A DNA stretch of 23,215 bases from JBMTVT01 sp049451635 (GTDB taxonomy: Bacteria > Bacteroidota > Bacteroidia > Flavobacteriales > Flavobacteriaceae), in assembly GCA_049451635.1 (NCBI GenBank), contig JBMTVT010000040.1:1-23215 (forward strand), read 5' to 3'. The stretch's first letter is position 1. Each line of letters starts with the position of its first letter. The notes beneath the pieces were generated by a model. The model made no database searches, had not been told where the DNA came from, and saw nothing but the letters and a program-made list of their open reading frames with translations. Position numbers and translations under genes: made by a program. Below are positions 8,543 through 15,509 of the stretch, piece after piece.

Positions 8543-8626
8543 TCAACACAACATATAACAAGCCCAACTCTTTGCCTTTGAAGAGGTGGTTAATTGCTTT
8601 TTACAAATTGTGATGTTACGACGCAT
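8543..8626 (-). CDS. 27-residue leader peptide upstream of terminator
   Basis: ATG at 8626-8624 opens a 27-codon frame ending TGA at 8545-8543. It reads MRRNITICKKQLTTSS followed by KAKSWACYMLC: a basic N-terminal half, a tandem Thr-Thr-Ser-Ser run at 13-16, and a C-terminal Trp-Ala-Cys-Tyr-Met-Leu-Cys end. It has no signal peptide. It is followed after about 27 bases by an intrinsic terminator and then by the MFS gene, and part of it can pair with the terminator arm, so a regulatory leader is the favoured role. It could instead be an independent small protein. It is too short for ordinary gene callers. Confidence 0.55.
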   Translation of the reverse strand: MRRNITICKKQLTTSSKAKSWACYMLC

Positions 8627-8673
8627 GTTTTTAATTTTGTTGATTCAAATCAATATAAAATAATTGTAAGTTG

Positions 8674-8681
8674 TATTTTTG
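8674..8681 (+). promoter_or_regulatory. -7 promoter box of the DUF1684 lipoprotein gene
   Basis: TATTTTTG matches TAnnTTTG exactly and ends 18 bases before the ATG at 8700. I do not find a well-placed TTTG at -33, so only the -7 box is supported. Confidence 0.4.
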
Positions 8682-8699
8682 AATTGAATTTTTTTTAAA

Positions 8700-9302
8700 A
8701 TGAAACACTTAGTTATATCATTATTGTTAATTACAGCATTTGGTTGTGCTCAAGAAAAAAGACCCTTAGAAGGTGAAACCGAATTTCAAAGAAAACTTAA
8801 TGCCGAATATAAAGATGCTTCAACATCTCCTTTAAAAGATCAGGATAGGAAGACTTTTAAAGGGCTTGATTTTTTTGAGTTTGACTCAGCTTATGTGGTT
8901 AAAGCGCAATTTAAAAGAACACCTGAGGAAAAACCATTTGAGATGAAAACTACTTCGGATAGGTTACCCATTTATGTAAAATATGGTGAGCTAGCATTTG
9001 ATTTAAAAGGTGAAAATTTCAAGTTGAACATATACCAAAACCAAGATTTAATAAAAAAAGAAGGATATGAAGATTATCTGTTTTTACCTTTTTTAGATGA
9101 AACCAATGGTTTTGAAAGTTATGGTGGAGGTCGTTATTTAGATGCCAGAATCCCTAGTGGTGATTTAATTGAAATTGATTTTAATAAAGCTTATAATCCT
9201 TACTGTGCATACAACGACAAGTATTCTTGCCCCATTGTGCCTCGAGTAAACTATTTAAAAACTAGAATTGAAGCTGGGGTTAAGGTTTTTGATAAGCATT
9301 AG
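8700..9302 (+). CDS. DUF1684-family lipoprotein
   Basis: The 200-residue product starts with a lipoprotein signal (MKHLVISLLLITAFGC, lipidated Cys at 16). The rest matches DUF1684: an N-terminal region FQRKLNAEYKDASTSPL, a beta-rich core, and the family hallmark near the C-terminus, ETNGFESYGGGRYLDARIP followed by IDFNKAYNPYCAYNDKYSCP and then a RVNYLKTRIEAGVKVF end. The conserved Cys pair (YCAY and SCP) and the DFNxAYNP run are intact. Its biochemical role is not known; members are widespread secreted or lipid-anchored proteins in Bacteroidota. It stands alone, divergent from the leader ORF and convergent with crcB. Confidence 0.88.
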   Translation: MKHLVISLLLITAFGCAQEKRPLEGETEFQRKLNAEYKDASTSPLKDQDRKTFKGLDFFEFDSAYVVKAQFKRTPEEKPFEMKTTSDRLPIYVKYGELAFDLKGENFKLNIYQNQDLIKKEGYEDYLFLPFLDETNGFESYGGGRYLDARIPSGDLIEIDFNKAYNPYCAYNDKYSCPIVPRVNYLKTRIEAGVKVFDKH

Positions 9303-9331
9303 TTTTATCTAGTAATTCTAAAACTCAAAAG

Positions 9332-9697
9332 TCACTTCACCAAAAACATCCCCAAAAATACTGCTAAAAAACCAACTGTAAAACTAGCAATGGTATAAAT
9401 AGCAAAACTTGTAAAATCACCAGTTTTTAAAAATACATGGTTTTCGTAAGCAAAGGTTGAAAAAGTTGTAAAACCTCCACAAAAACCAGTAGCTAATAAT
9501 AGTGTTTGGTTATTGGATAAGGTGTTGTTTTTTATAGCCAAACCTAAAATAATGCCTATAAGCAAACTACCCAAAATATTGGCTGCAAAGGTGCCATAAG
9601 GTATGCCTGTTTCTATGCTGTTTAAGCGCTTACCAACAATGTAACGAAGTACACTACCAAAACCCCCACCTAAAAAAACTAGTAAAAATTGTTTCAT
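9332..9697 (-). CDS. crcB: CrcB/Fluc fluoride channel
   Basis: CrcB (Fluc) forms a dual-topology dimer in the inner membrane that lets fluoride leave the cell. The 121-residue length and four hydrophobic helices fit. Family motifs are present: GGGFGSVLRYIVG at 10-22, FAANILGSLLIG with the conserved Asn at 40, and GFCGGFTTFSTFAYE at 71-85 carrying the Phe-box residues that line the pore. It lies 8 bp downstream of the SRPBCC/GyrI-like gene on the same strand and is probably cotranscribed with it. I see no fluoride riboswitch; the short gap to the upstream gene leaves no room for one. Confidence 0.95.
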   Translation of the reverse strand: MKQFLLVFLGGGFGSVLRYIVGKRLNSIETGIPYGTFAANILGSLLIGIILGLAIKNNTLSNNQTLLLATGFCGGFTTFSTFAYENHVFLKTGDFTSFAIYTIASFTVGFLAVFLGMFLVK

Positions 9698-9705
9698 ATG
9701 CTGTA

Positions 9706-10737
9706 TTAAGGCCTTTTAACTGCTATGTATATTTCAGTAACCCAATCAGCAGGATTAGGTGTGTTCATTGGGTCTATTTGGTAAGCTTCCAACATAGGTC
9801 CCTCTTTTACAATTTGCATATTGTTTTCTGGTATATAATCCATGGTAGTATCCCAAGCCTCTTTTAGGTTTTTGTAATCACCTTTCAGGGTAGTTTTTAC
9901 AGCATTAAACGGTAGCAGCTGTCCAGTAAGAATATCACTTTCTGGAGCGGTAATAACTCGCTCTGTTGTTGGTATACAACATGAAAATATAACAGCATTA
10001 TTTTCTTCGTCCCATTTAATATAATTTACAAAAGGTGCCCCTGCTATTTTAACACCATTTTTTATGGCATATTCTCTTACTTTAGGTATCATCTCTTGCA
10101 TTTTGGCTTTAAGATTAGGTGTTTTGCAAGACGTTGTGTTGTATAAGTAAAACCCACCTCCATGTTGGGTAATGCCATCTATTTTAATACTATACTTTTT
10201 CATATCAGCTGTAACAATGCTGTCTAATTTATAAAGGCCTCTTTCAAAATCAGGAGCTGTGTTTTCTTCAATAGAACCCGCAAAAGTCGTGTACATTTTA
10301 GTCATAAAATCTTGTTTGCCATTCATACCCCAAGTTACTTTGGTTCCTTCATTGGTAGTTTCAAAAGTCCAGTTAATATCAGATTCCGACTCAAAAGGTT
10401 TAATAAATGTAATGTGTTGCGAAATAGATTTGTTTTCTTCTACAGCAGTTGTTTTCATGCTTCCTTCACCTAAAATCTCTCCATTCCAAGCATAATTTCC
10501 GTTTACACCAGATGTTGTATCACCATAAGTTAAAGTAGCATTGGGTTCTTGTTCAATCCAAGGCGAAAAACTAGGCCAGTTTTTAAAATCGTTTACTTTA
10601 TTGAATACAACAGGTGTTGGAGCTTTTATAATTTTGCTTCTTGAAAAGTTAAATTCGTTTGGCTGAACAGCAATATACATAGCCAACCCAATAATAATAA
10701 TAAGCAATAAGAATAAAATATATTTTAAGGCTTTCAT
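9706..10737 (-). CDS. Membrane-anchored SRPBCC + GyrI-like two-domain protein
   Basis: This 343-residue protein has one N-terminal membrane helix (about 4-24, YILFLLLIIIIGLAMYI). An SRPBCC/polyketide-cyclase-type ligand pocket domain follows at about 28-180, with the signature IIKAPTPVVFNKVNDFKNWP and SPWIEQEPNATLTY. The C-terminal half (about 185-343) resembles the GyrI-like/AraC effector-binding fold (GGGFYLYNTT, then a tail ending DWVTEIYIAVKRP). Both domains bind small hydrophobic or aromatic ligands in other proteins; the ligand here is unknown. It is the first gene of a likely two-gene operon with crcB. A role in resistance or sensing is a guess from the folds. ATG at 10737 keeps the whole anchor. 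Confidence 0.85.
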   Translation of the reverse strand: MKALKYILFLLLIIIIGLAMYIAVQPNEFNFSRSKIIKAPTPVVFNKVNDFKNWPSFSPWIEQEPNATLTYGDTTSGVNGNYAWNGEILGEGSMKTTAVEENKSISQHITFIKPFESESDINWTFETTNEGTKVTWGMNGKQDFMTKMYTTFAGSIEENTAPDFERGLYKLDSIVTADMKKYSIKIDGITQHGGGFYLYNTTSCKTPNLKAKMQEMIPKVREYAIKNGVKIAGAPFVNYIKWDEENNAVIFSCCIPTTERVITAPESDILTGQLLPFNAVKTTLKGDYKNLKEAWDTTMDYIPENNMQIVKEGPMLEAYQIDPMNTPNPADWVTEIYIAVKRP

Positions 10738-10860
10738 TTTTGGTTTTGAAGATTATAATAAACCAAAGATAATCATTTTAAATTTTGATTAAAAATGATT
10801 GTTCGAAAAGCCGATAAGGTGTTTTTTTAAACTTAATTTTTTTGAAAAAGTTTTAATTTT

Positions 10861-10947
10861 TCAAGGGTCAGTTCTTTTGTTAACACTAAAAACCAATAGT
10901 AAAATATTGATTATTAGCAGAAAACTAATAATTAATAGAATCTTCAT
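10861..10947 (-). CDS. Possible 28-residue single-helix membrane peptide
   Basis: In the 349-bp stretch between two annotated genes, an ATG at 10947 opens MKILLIISFLLIINILLL followed by VFSVNKRTDP and a stop at 10861. It is one clean membrane helix with a short positively charged end, preceded by an A-rich (AAAAAAA) stretch typical of translation starts here. There is no homology I can name. AT-rich DNA often yields Ile/Leu/Phe runs by chance, so confidence is low. The rest of 10738-11086 holds only a terminator and AT-rich sequence. Confidence 0.25.
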   Translation of the reverse strand: MKILLIISFLLIINILLLVFSVNKRTDP

Positions 10948-11006
10948 TTTTTTTGAGTTTGTTAAGTCAAATAATAAATAGCTATTAATTAGATGCAGGA
11001 TTATAA

Positions 11007-11032
11007 AAAGGTTGCGTTAAAAAGTAACCTTT
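11007..11032 (-). terminator. Terminator of the small membrane-protein gene
   Basis: Arms AAAGGTTGC (11007-11015) and GTAACCTTT (11024-11032) pair over nine positions with one G-U. On the minus strand the stem is followed by a T-rich tail (TTTTTAT). It lies 55 bases past the stop of the minus-strand gene at 11087. Confidence 0.6.
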
Positions 11033-11086
11033 ATTTATTAAACAGGTAAACCAACTTTTTTCATAGTTTTAAAACCTATCAATAAA

Positions 11087-11272
11087 TTATTTAAACAAAA
11101 ATTTAATTGCAGAAATAAGAAGAATAAAGGAAATAAAGGCGATAAGAATCCAAACACTACCAGAATAAAAGCGTTTGTGAACTTTTAAGTCTTTTCGATA
11201 AGTGATTCCAATGATAATAGCGAAGACAATAAAAAATAAAACACCGAAAATGATTTGACCTTTACTAAACAT
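11087..11272 (-). CDS. Small two-helix membrane protein, unknown function
   Basis: From the ATG at 11272 the product is 61 residues: MFSKGQIIFGVLFFIVFAII, then a loop with YRKDLKVHKRFYSGS, then a second helix ILIAFISFILLISAIKFLF. A longer frame to a TTG at 11290 exists, but a -7 box (11295-11288) overlaps that codon, so a transcript would start after it; the ATG is preferred. Two helices and a basic loop suggest a small inner-membrane protein. The family looks common in flavobacteria, but I cannot name it. It is divergent from the pyrophosphohydrolase gene. Confidence 0.75.
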   Translation of the reverse strand: MFSKGQIIFGVLFFIVFAIIIGITYRKDLKVHKRFYSGSVWILIAFISFILLISAIKFLFK

Positions 11273-11287
11273 ATAGTTATTTTTATG

Positions 11288-11321
11288 CAAATTTAATGAA
11301 AACCTTTAGATGAAAAACAAA
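11288..11321 (-). promoter_or_regulatory. Promoter of the small membrane-protein gene, inside the neighbour's start
   Basis: On the minus strand TTTG (11321-11318), a 22-base spacer and TAAATTTG (11295-11288) match the Bacteroidota consensus fully. The -33 element lies within the first codons of the divergent plus-strand gene that starts at 11310. Confidence 0.55.
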
Positions 11322-11696
11322 ATAGAAGCTGTAAAGGCATTTCACACGGCATTTAAAATTGGCTATCGGGAAACTCCCAAAGCAGATTTGGGTATTGAGA
11401 AAAATATGTTACGATATAAATTGATGCGTGAAGAGAATGAGGAGTATTTGGAAGCTGCCAATAATAATGATTTAGTTGAAGTAGCCGATGCCTTAGGTGA
11501 TATGCTGTATATTTTATGCGGTACTATTATAGAACATGGCATGCAGCATAAAATTGAAGAAGTATTTGATGAGATACAACGGAGTAATATGAGTAAACTA
11601 GGTGAAGATGGGCAACCCATTTACCGTGAAGATGGTAAGGTGTTAAAAGGACCAAATTATTTTAAACCTAATATTCAAAATATATTAAATCAATAA
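11310..11696 (+). CDS. MazG-like / phosphoribosyl-ATP-type NTP pyrophosphohydrolase
   Basis: The 128-residue all-helical protein carries the divalent-metal motifs of the MazG/PRA-PH superfamily: EENEEYLEA (ExxE on helix 2) and VEVADALGDMLYI (ExxD on helix 3), followed by a helix and the tail SNMSKLGEDGQPIYREDGKV, which is a recurring ending in this subgroup. Such enzymes cleave nucleoside triphosphates or related nucleotides to monophosphate and pyrophosphate. The HisE role is unlikely because there is no his gene nearby; house-cleaning of non-canonical nucleotides is more likely. A strong bidirectional terminator follows directly. Confidence 0.85.
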   Translation: MKNKIEAVKAFHTAFKIGYRETPKADLGIEKNMLRYKLMREENEEYLEAANNNDLVEVADALGDMLYILCGTIIEHGMQHKIEEVFDEIQRSNMSKLGEDGQPIYREDGKVLKGPNYFKPNIQNILNQ

Positions 11697-11725
11697 AAAA
11701 AGCAGCTCATTGAGCTGCTTTTTTT
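11695..11725. terminator. Bidirectional terminator between convergent genes
   Basis: GCAGCTC (11702-11708), loop ATT, GAGCTGC (11712-11718), flanked by A7 on the left and T7 on the right, so the hairpin works on both strands. It overlaps the stop codon region of the pyrophosphohydrolase gene and ends 6 bases before the stop of ilvE. Confidence 0.92.
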
Positions 11726-11731
11726 ATTGAT

Positions 11732-12799
11732 TTAATCAACCTTATATCGCCAACCAAATGGGTCTTCAGTTTTATTGGTTTGTATTTCGGTTATGCGTTT
11801 CTTTAAAAAACTAGCATAAGTATCATCTAATTTCGGCAACTCATAATCTTCGTTTTTATAACCAAAACCAGCTATTGGAGAAATTACAGCAGCAGTACCA
11901 GACCCAAACATTTCTTTAAGGGACCCGTTTTTTGCAGCTTCAACAACTTCAGAAACAGTTAGTTTTCTTACTTCAACATTAATACCTTCAGCTTTTGCAA
12001 GTTCAATAATACTTTTTCGAGTAATACCATCTAAAATTCTATCACTTGTAGGAGCAGTAACTAAGGTGTTGTTTATACGTACAAAAATATTCATGGCACC
12101 TGCTTCTTCAATATATTCGTGTGTATTGTCATCTGTCCAAACAACTTGTTGGTAGCCTTTATCAATAGCTAATTGCGTTGGGTAAAATTGTCCAGCATAA
12201 TTACCGCCGGCTTTAGCATAACCAACACCACCATTGGCAGAACGGGAATATTTTTCTTCAATTAAAACTCTAACCTCACCAGCAAAATAAGAACCTGATG
12301 GCGCTGTCGCTATAATGAATTTATATTCGTTTGCAGGTGAAGCATGAAAACCATTGCCAGATGCAAAAACAAACGGTCTTATATACAATGAGCTACCATC
12401 TTTTTTAGGGATCCAATCTTTATCGACTTCTAATAAAGTTTTTAATCCGTCCATAAAATAGCTTTCAGGCAATTCCGGAATCGCTAAACGTTTTGATGAA
12501 ATATTTAAACGCTTAAAATTCTCTAAAGGACGAAACAGCCATATATGCCCATCTACATCTTTATAAGCTTTCATGCCTTCAAAAACAGATTGCCCATAAT
12601 GGAAGATTTTAGCTGAAGGATCTAAGCTAATGGGACCGTAAGGAACAACCTTTGGAGCTTGCCATTTACCGTCCTTAAAATTACATTCCAACATATGGTC
12701 TGAAAAAACACTTCCAAATTTTAAATTATCAAAATCTACATCATTAATCTTTGTAGTTTTTGCTTTTATAACCTCTATATCATTGATTATAGCACTCAT
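11732..12799 (-). CDS. ilvE: Branched-chain amino acid aminotransferase
   Basis: IlvE is a PLP enzyme that swaps amino groups between glutamate and leucine, isoleucine or valine, working in both synthesis and breakdown. The 355-residue product is the longer bacterial/eukaryotic (type II) form. The PLP lysine is K196 in GYAKAGGNYA. Other family motifs are FHYGQSVFEGMKAY, RPLENFKRLNISSKRLAIP, LYIRPFVFASG and EEAGAMNIFV, plus a GSGTAAVISPI phosphate-binding turn. An upstream GTG would add seven residues, but the ATG at 12799 is preferred because a -7 box lies at 12827-12820, too close to that GTG. The gene is transcribed alone. Its products feed the branched-chain acyl-CoA pool relevant to IcmF. 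Confidence 0.95.
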   Translation of the reverse strand: MSAIINDIEVIKAKTTKINDVDFDNLKFGSVFSDHMLECNFKDGKWQAPKVVPYGPISLDPSAKIFHYGQSVFEGMKAYKDVDGHIWLFRPLENFKRLNISSKRLAIPELPESYFMDGLKTLLEVDKDWIPKKDGSSLYIRPFVFASGNGFHASPANEYKFIIATAPSGSYFAGEVRVLIEEKYSRSANGGVGYAKAGGNYAGQFYPTQLAIDKGYQQVVWTDDNTHEYIEEAGAMNIFVRINNTLVTAPTSDRILDGITRKSIIELAKAEGINVEVRKLTVSEVVEAAKNGSLKEMFGSGTAAVISPIAGFGYKNEDYELPKLDDTYASFLKKRITEIQTNKTEDPFGWRYKVD

Positions 12800-12819
12800 A
12801 AGTCTTGTATTTATTGACA

Positions 12820-12827
12820 CAAATTTA
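12820..12827 (-). promoter_or_regulatory. -7 promoter box of ilvE
   Basis: TAAATTTG on the minus strand matches TAnnTTTG and ends about 21 bases upstream of the ilvE ATG. No convincing TTTG -33 element is seen at the right distance. Confidence 0.45.
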
Positions 12828-12892
12828 ACTAAAAACGTTTTTAAAAAAGCGCTATATTTACAGAAATCGGTTAAAATTGAAATATTTACATC

Positions 12893-13396
12893 ATGAAGTG
12901 CCTTAGTTTGTTAATTATCTGTGTTTTAATGTTAAATTCTTGCAAAAACAAAAGTGTGGAAGCCCAAAAAATTGATGATAAGATAGAAGAATTTGCTTTT
13001 GCTTCTTTTGGAAATAAAATTATTACAGATGATGCCATTGCTGCAAGCTCCATGGCAAATCACTATAAAACCATGCAAGTTGGCGACAGTATTGATACAA
13101 AAATGATAGCTAAAGTTAATGGAGTTTGTAAAGCAAAAGGTTGCTGGATGACGCTGAATCTTGAAGATGGCAATGAAGTCATGGTAAAGTTTAAGGATTA
13201 TGGTTTTTTTGTGTCAAAAGATATCACAGGTAAAGAGGTTATTGTTAATGGAAAAGCTTTTGTAAATGAAGTGCCTGTTGATGAGCTGCGTCATTATGCT
13301 GAAGATGCTGGTAAAAGCAAAGAAGAAATTGCACAAATTACAGAGCCTAAAAAAACGTATTCTTTTGAGGCTGATGGTGTGCTAGTAAAACAATAG
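12893..13396 (+). CDS. DUF4920-family lipoprotein
   Basis: The 167-residue product has a lipoprotein signal (MKCLSLLIICVLMLNSC, lipid Cys at 17) and a DUF4920 domain: FASFGNKIITDDAIAASSM, the Cys-rich VNGVCKAKGCWMTL, and KFKDYGFFVSKDITGKEV. The two cysteines in CKAKGC with a following Trp-Met are the family hallmark and could bind metal or be redox-active, but no activity is established that I know of. Members are Bacteroidota-specific envelope proteins. The stop is followed after 1 bp by the TTG start of mnmD, so the two genes are cotranscribed and probably translationally coupled. Confidence 0.88.
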   Translation: MKCLSLLIICVLMLNSCKNKSVEAQKIDDKIEEFAFASFGNKIITDDAIAASSMANHYKTMQVGDSIDTKMIAKVNGVCKAKGCWMTLNLEDGNEVMVKFKDYGFFVSKDITGKEVIVNGKAFVNEVPVDELRHYAEDAGKSKEEIAQITEPKKTYSFEADGVLVKQ

Positions 13397-13397
13397 C

Positions 13398-14087
13398 TTG
13401 AAGAGGGAAATTGTAATCACTGCAGATGGCTCAACCACTATTCACCTTCCAGAGTGGAATGAGCAATACCACTCTAAACACGGTGCCATACAAGAAGCCT
13501 ACCACGTTTTTATAAAACACGGTTTATATCATTTTTGTGATCCAGAACTTGTTTCAGGATTTCATCAATCAATATCCATTTTGGAAATAGGTTTCGGTAC
13601 AGGTTTAAATGCTTTTATAACATTACTTGAGGCCGAAAAATTAAAGCTCAATATTGATTATGTTGGAGTGGAGGGATATCCAGTGTCAATGGATGAAATC
13701 GACCAACTTAATTATTCAAAAGAGTTAGGAACAAAAGAAAAGGATATTATTTTTAAAAAACTACATCAAGTTTCTTGGGATAAAGAGCATGAGATTATGG
13801 CCAATTTTCAATTAACCAAACAGAAAAAACTATTTTATGAGGTTAATGAGATCAATCTTTACGACCTTATATATTTTGATGCCTTTGGTGCGCGTGTTCA
13901 ACCTGAATTATGGACGGAAGCTATATTTGAAAAAATGCACAATGCTTTAAAACCCAACGGGATTTTAGTTACCTATTCTGCTAAAGGAAGTGTGCGTAGA
14001 GCATTAATAGCTGTTGGCTTTAAAGTAGAGAAATTGCCAGGGCCACCAGGAAAGCGCGAAATGCTTCGTGCTTGGAAAGAAGCGTGA
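13398..14087 (+). CDS. mnmD: tRNA mnm5s2U34 methyltransferase MnmD
   Basis: MnmD uses S-adenosylmethionine to methylate 5-aminomethyl-2-thiouridine at the tRNA wobble position to mnm5s2U. The 229-residue protein is the stand-alone methyltransferase half; the FAD-oxidase half found in fused MnmC is absent. Visible motifs are HSKHGAIQEAYHVFIKHGL near the N-terminus, the SAM loop ILEIGFGTGLNAF (61-73), YFDAFGARVQPELW, and LVTYSAKGSVRRAL with the C-terminal GPPGKREMLRA. The start is TTG, one base after the previous stop; no closer ATG is in frame, and the motif-bearing N-terminus requires it. This arrangement implies coupling to the DUF4920 gene. Confidence 0.93.
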   Translation: MKREIVITADGSTTIHLPEWNEQYHSKHGAIQEAYHVFIKHGLYHFCDPELVSGFHQSISILEIGFGTGLNAFITLLEAEKLKLNIDYVGVEGYPVSMDEIDQLNYSKELGTKEKDIIFKKLHQVSWDKEHEIMANFQLTKQKKLFYEVNEINLYDLIYFDAFGARVQPELWTEAIFEKMHNALKPNGILVTYSAKGSVRRALIAVGFKVEKLPGPPGKREMLRAWKEA

Positions 14088-14257
14088 CATTCAGCGATTC
14101 AAATTATAGTAAGACAAAGAGCTAAATGTTGAGGGCAATTAAGGGAATTCATTAATTCAAAACAATTAACAATTCTTATTTGCCATTTGTTTGTTAAACC
14201 TTCTATAAAGTTTAGTAAACCCAATAGGTATTTTGTAACTTTTCAAAAAAAAAGTAG

Positions 14258-15163
14258 ATGCGCGTTTTAATTACAGGAGCAACCGGATTAATTGGAGAAG
14301 AAATTGTAAAACTTTGTCATGAAAGAAGTATTAGAGTCAGTTATTTGACAACCAATAAATCTAAAATCCAAAAAGAAGAACATTACAAGGGTTTTTATTG
14401 GAACCCAAAAACTGGAGATATTGATAAAACTTGTTTTAATGATGTTGATGCCATAATACATTTAGCAGGGGCAACGGTTTCAAAACGTTGGACAGAGTCT
14501 TATAAAAAAGAAATTTTAAATAGCCGAAAAGAGACTACACAATTGTTGGTCAATTCATTAAAAGGAGAAAACCATCATATTAAACAAGTAGTTTCAGCAA
14601 GCGCTATTGGGGTTTATCCAGACTCACAGATAAATTATTACGATGAAGATTTTAATACCAATGAAACCTCCTTTTTGAGTAAAGTTGTATGTATTTGGGA
14701 ACATGAAGTTGATGCTTTTACTAAATTAAATATAGAAGTTTCAAAAATTAGGATTGGCTTGGTTTTAGCCCATCAGGGCGGTGCTTTGCAAGAAATTGTC
14801 AAACCTATAAAATTTGGTTTGGGAGCAGCTTTTGGTGACGGTAAACAATGGCAATCTTGGATACATATTAATGATTTAGCCAATATGTTTCTTTATGTTT
14901 TACAGCACAAATTACAGGGTGTTTACAATGGTGTAGCTCCAAACCCTGTTACTAACCAAGAACTAACAAAAACCATTGCTAATGTTTTGAATAAACCGCT
15001 GTTTTTGCCCAATATTCCAAAATTTTTCATGAAACTTGTTTTGGGTGATATGCATACACTGTTGTTTGAAAGCCAACGTGTTAGTTCAAAAAAAATTGAA
15101 AAGCAAGGTTTTTATTTTAAGTACAATTATTTAAAACCTGCTTTAGAGGATTTTTTTGGGTAA
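14258..15163 (+). CDS. TIGR01777-family NAD-dependent epimerase (SDR39U1-like)
   Basis: The 301-residue protein has an extended-SDR Rossmann fold with the cofactor loop ITGATGLIGEEIVKLC at 5-20, IIHLAGATVSKRW at about 68-80, the SASAIGVYPD segment and YYDEDFN. The second half matches the DUF1731 C-terminal region: WIHINDLANMFLYVL, YNGVAPNPVTNQELTK, and the tail VSSKKIEKQGFYFKYNYLKPALEDFF. This family is annotated as putative nucleotide-sugar epimerases, but the substrate is unknown. It is monocistronic, with a TATTTTG box about 25 bp upstream of the start. Confidence 0.93.
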   Translation: MRVLITGATGLIGEEIVKLCHERSIRVSYLTTNKSKIQKEEHYKGFYWNPKTGDIDKTCFNDVDAIIHLAGATVSKRWTESYKKEILNSRKETTQLLVNSLKGENHHIKQVVSASAIGVYPDSQINYYDEDFNTNETSFLSKVVCIWEHEVDAFTKLNIEVSKIRIGLVLAHQGGALQEIVKPIKFGLGAAFGDGKQWQSWIHINDLANMFLYVLQHKLQGVYNGVAPNPVTNQELTKTIANVLNKPLFLPNIPKFFMKLVLGDMHTLLFESQRVSSKKIEKQGFYFKYNYLKPALEDFFG

Positions 15164-15211
15164 TTTTTTAAGAATTTCTTTTAACTATGGCCAACGGTAG
15201 TTTAGCCTATA

Positions 15212-15330
15212 GATGATAGCATATTTACTTTAAGAACGTGAGTGCGTCTAGTACAACGAGCCTTAGCTAGGTTGAAAGCACGAAGTAATTAAAGTTCGCC
15301 TTCGGCGAATGCGCTATCATCTCTAAGATG
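15212..15330. ncRNA. Structured intergenic element, candidate ncRNA or MITE-like repeat
   Basis: Within the 345-bp gap between the epimerase gene and grpE lies a stretch richer in G+C than its surroundings. GATGATAGC (15212-15220) pairs with GCTATCATC (15313-15321). Inside, ACTTTAA (15227-15233) pairs with TTAAAGT (15289-15295), and TTCGCC/GGCGAA (15296-15310) forms a tight hairpin. The 3' arm of the outer stem overlaps a competing hairpin CATCT-CTA-AGATG (15318-15330), so two exclusive folds exist. It matches no RNA family I know. No ORF of note is present. It could be a non-autonomous mobile repeat, an sRNA or a 5' regulatory element, although it lies well upstream of the grpE promoter. Confidence 0.4.
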
Positions 15331-15509
15331 AGGGAAGTTTACTTGACTATCGCATCTGTTAAACGAAGTTAGCTGAATTTTTTATATTTCAAAGTTTATA
15401 TTATAAAATCTGTAAATTTCACATATTTAGTAACAATAAGTTTACCCTTTGAATATAAAATTAAGCTTAGCTAAAAAAAATGAATGACATTATGGCATTT
15501 TTACAATAA

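Larger units (their letters stand above)
8482..8626 (-). promoter_or_regulatory. Candidate leader-peptide transcription attenuator
   Basis: Three alternative pairings are visible in the minus-strand transcript. 1:2 is CCACCTCTT (8589-8581) with AAGAGTTGG (8572-8564), one mismatch, 8-base loop. 2:3 is AGTTGGGCTT (8569-8560) with AAGTCCGACT (8514-8505), ten pairs including two G-U. 3:4 is the terminator. Segments 1 and 2 lie inside a 27-codon ORF, so ribosome position could choose the fold. A ribosome waiting on Thr13-Thr14 (ACC ACC, in segment 1) would free segment 2 and favour the antiterminator; one reaching the end would cover segment 2 and favour termination. Cys codons at 23 and 27 are also candidate sensors, with the opposite predicted effect. 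This is inferred from pairing only. Confidence 0.6.

Noticed and set aside
9698..9705. Fluoride riboswitch for crcB
   Set aside because: crcB is the second gene of an operon with an 8-bp gap, and nothing resembling the aptamer precedes the upstream gene in 10738-10800.
10842..10864. Hairpin TTGAAAAA/TTTTTCAA as a terminator
   Set aside because: The stem is only A/T-rich with two G-C pairs and is not followed by a T run on the minus strand.
10799..10981. 60-residue plus-strand frame
   Set aside because: It consists of Phe/Ile/Leu/Lys runs expected from AT-rich DNA, starts from a weak TTG-type codon and overlaps a better small frame on the other strand.
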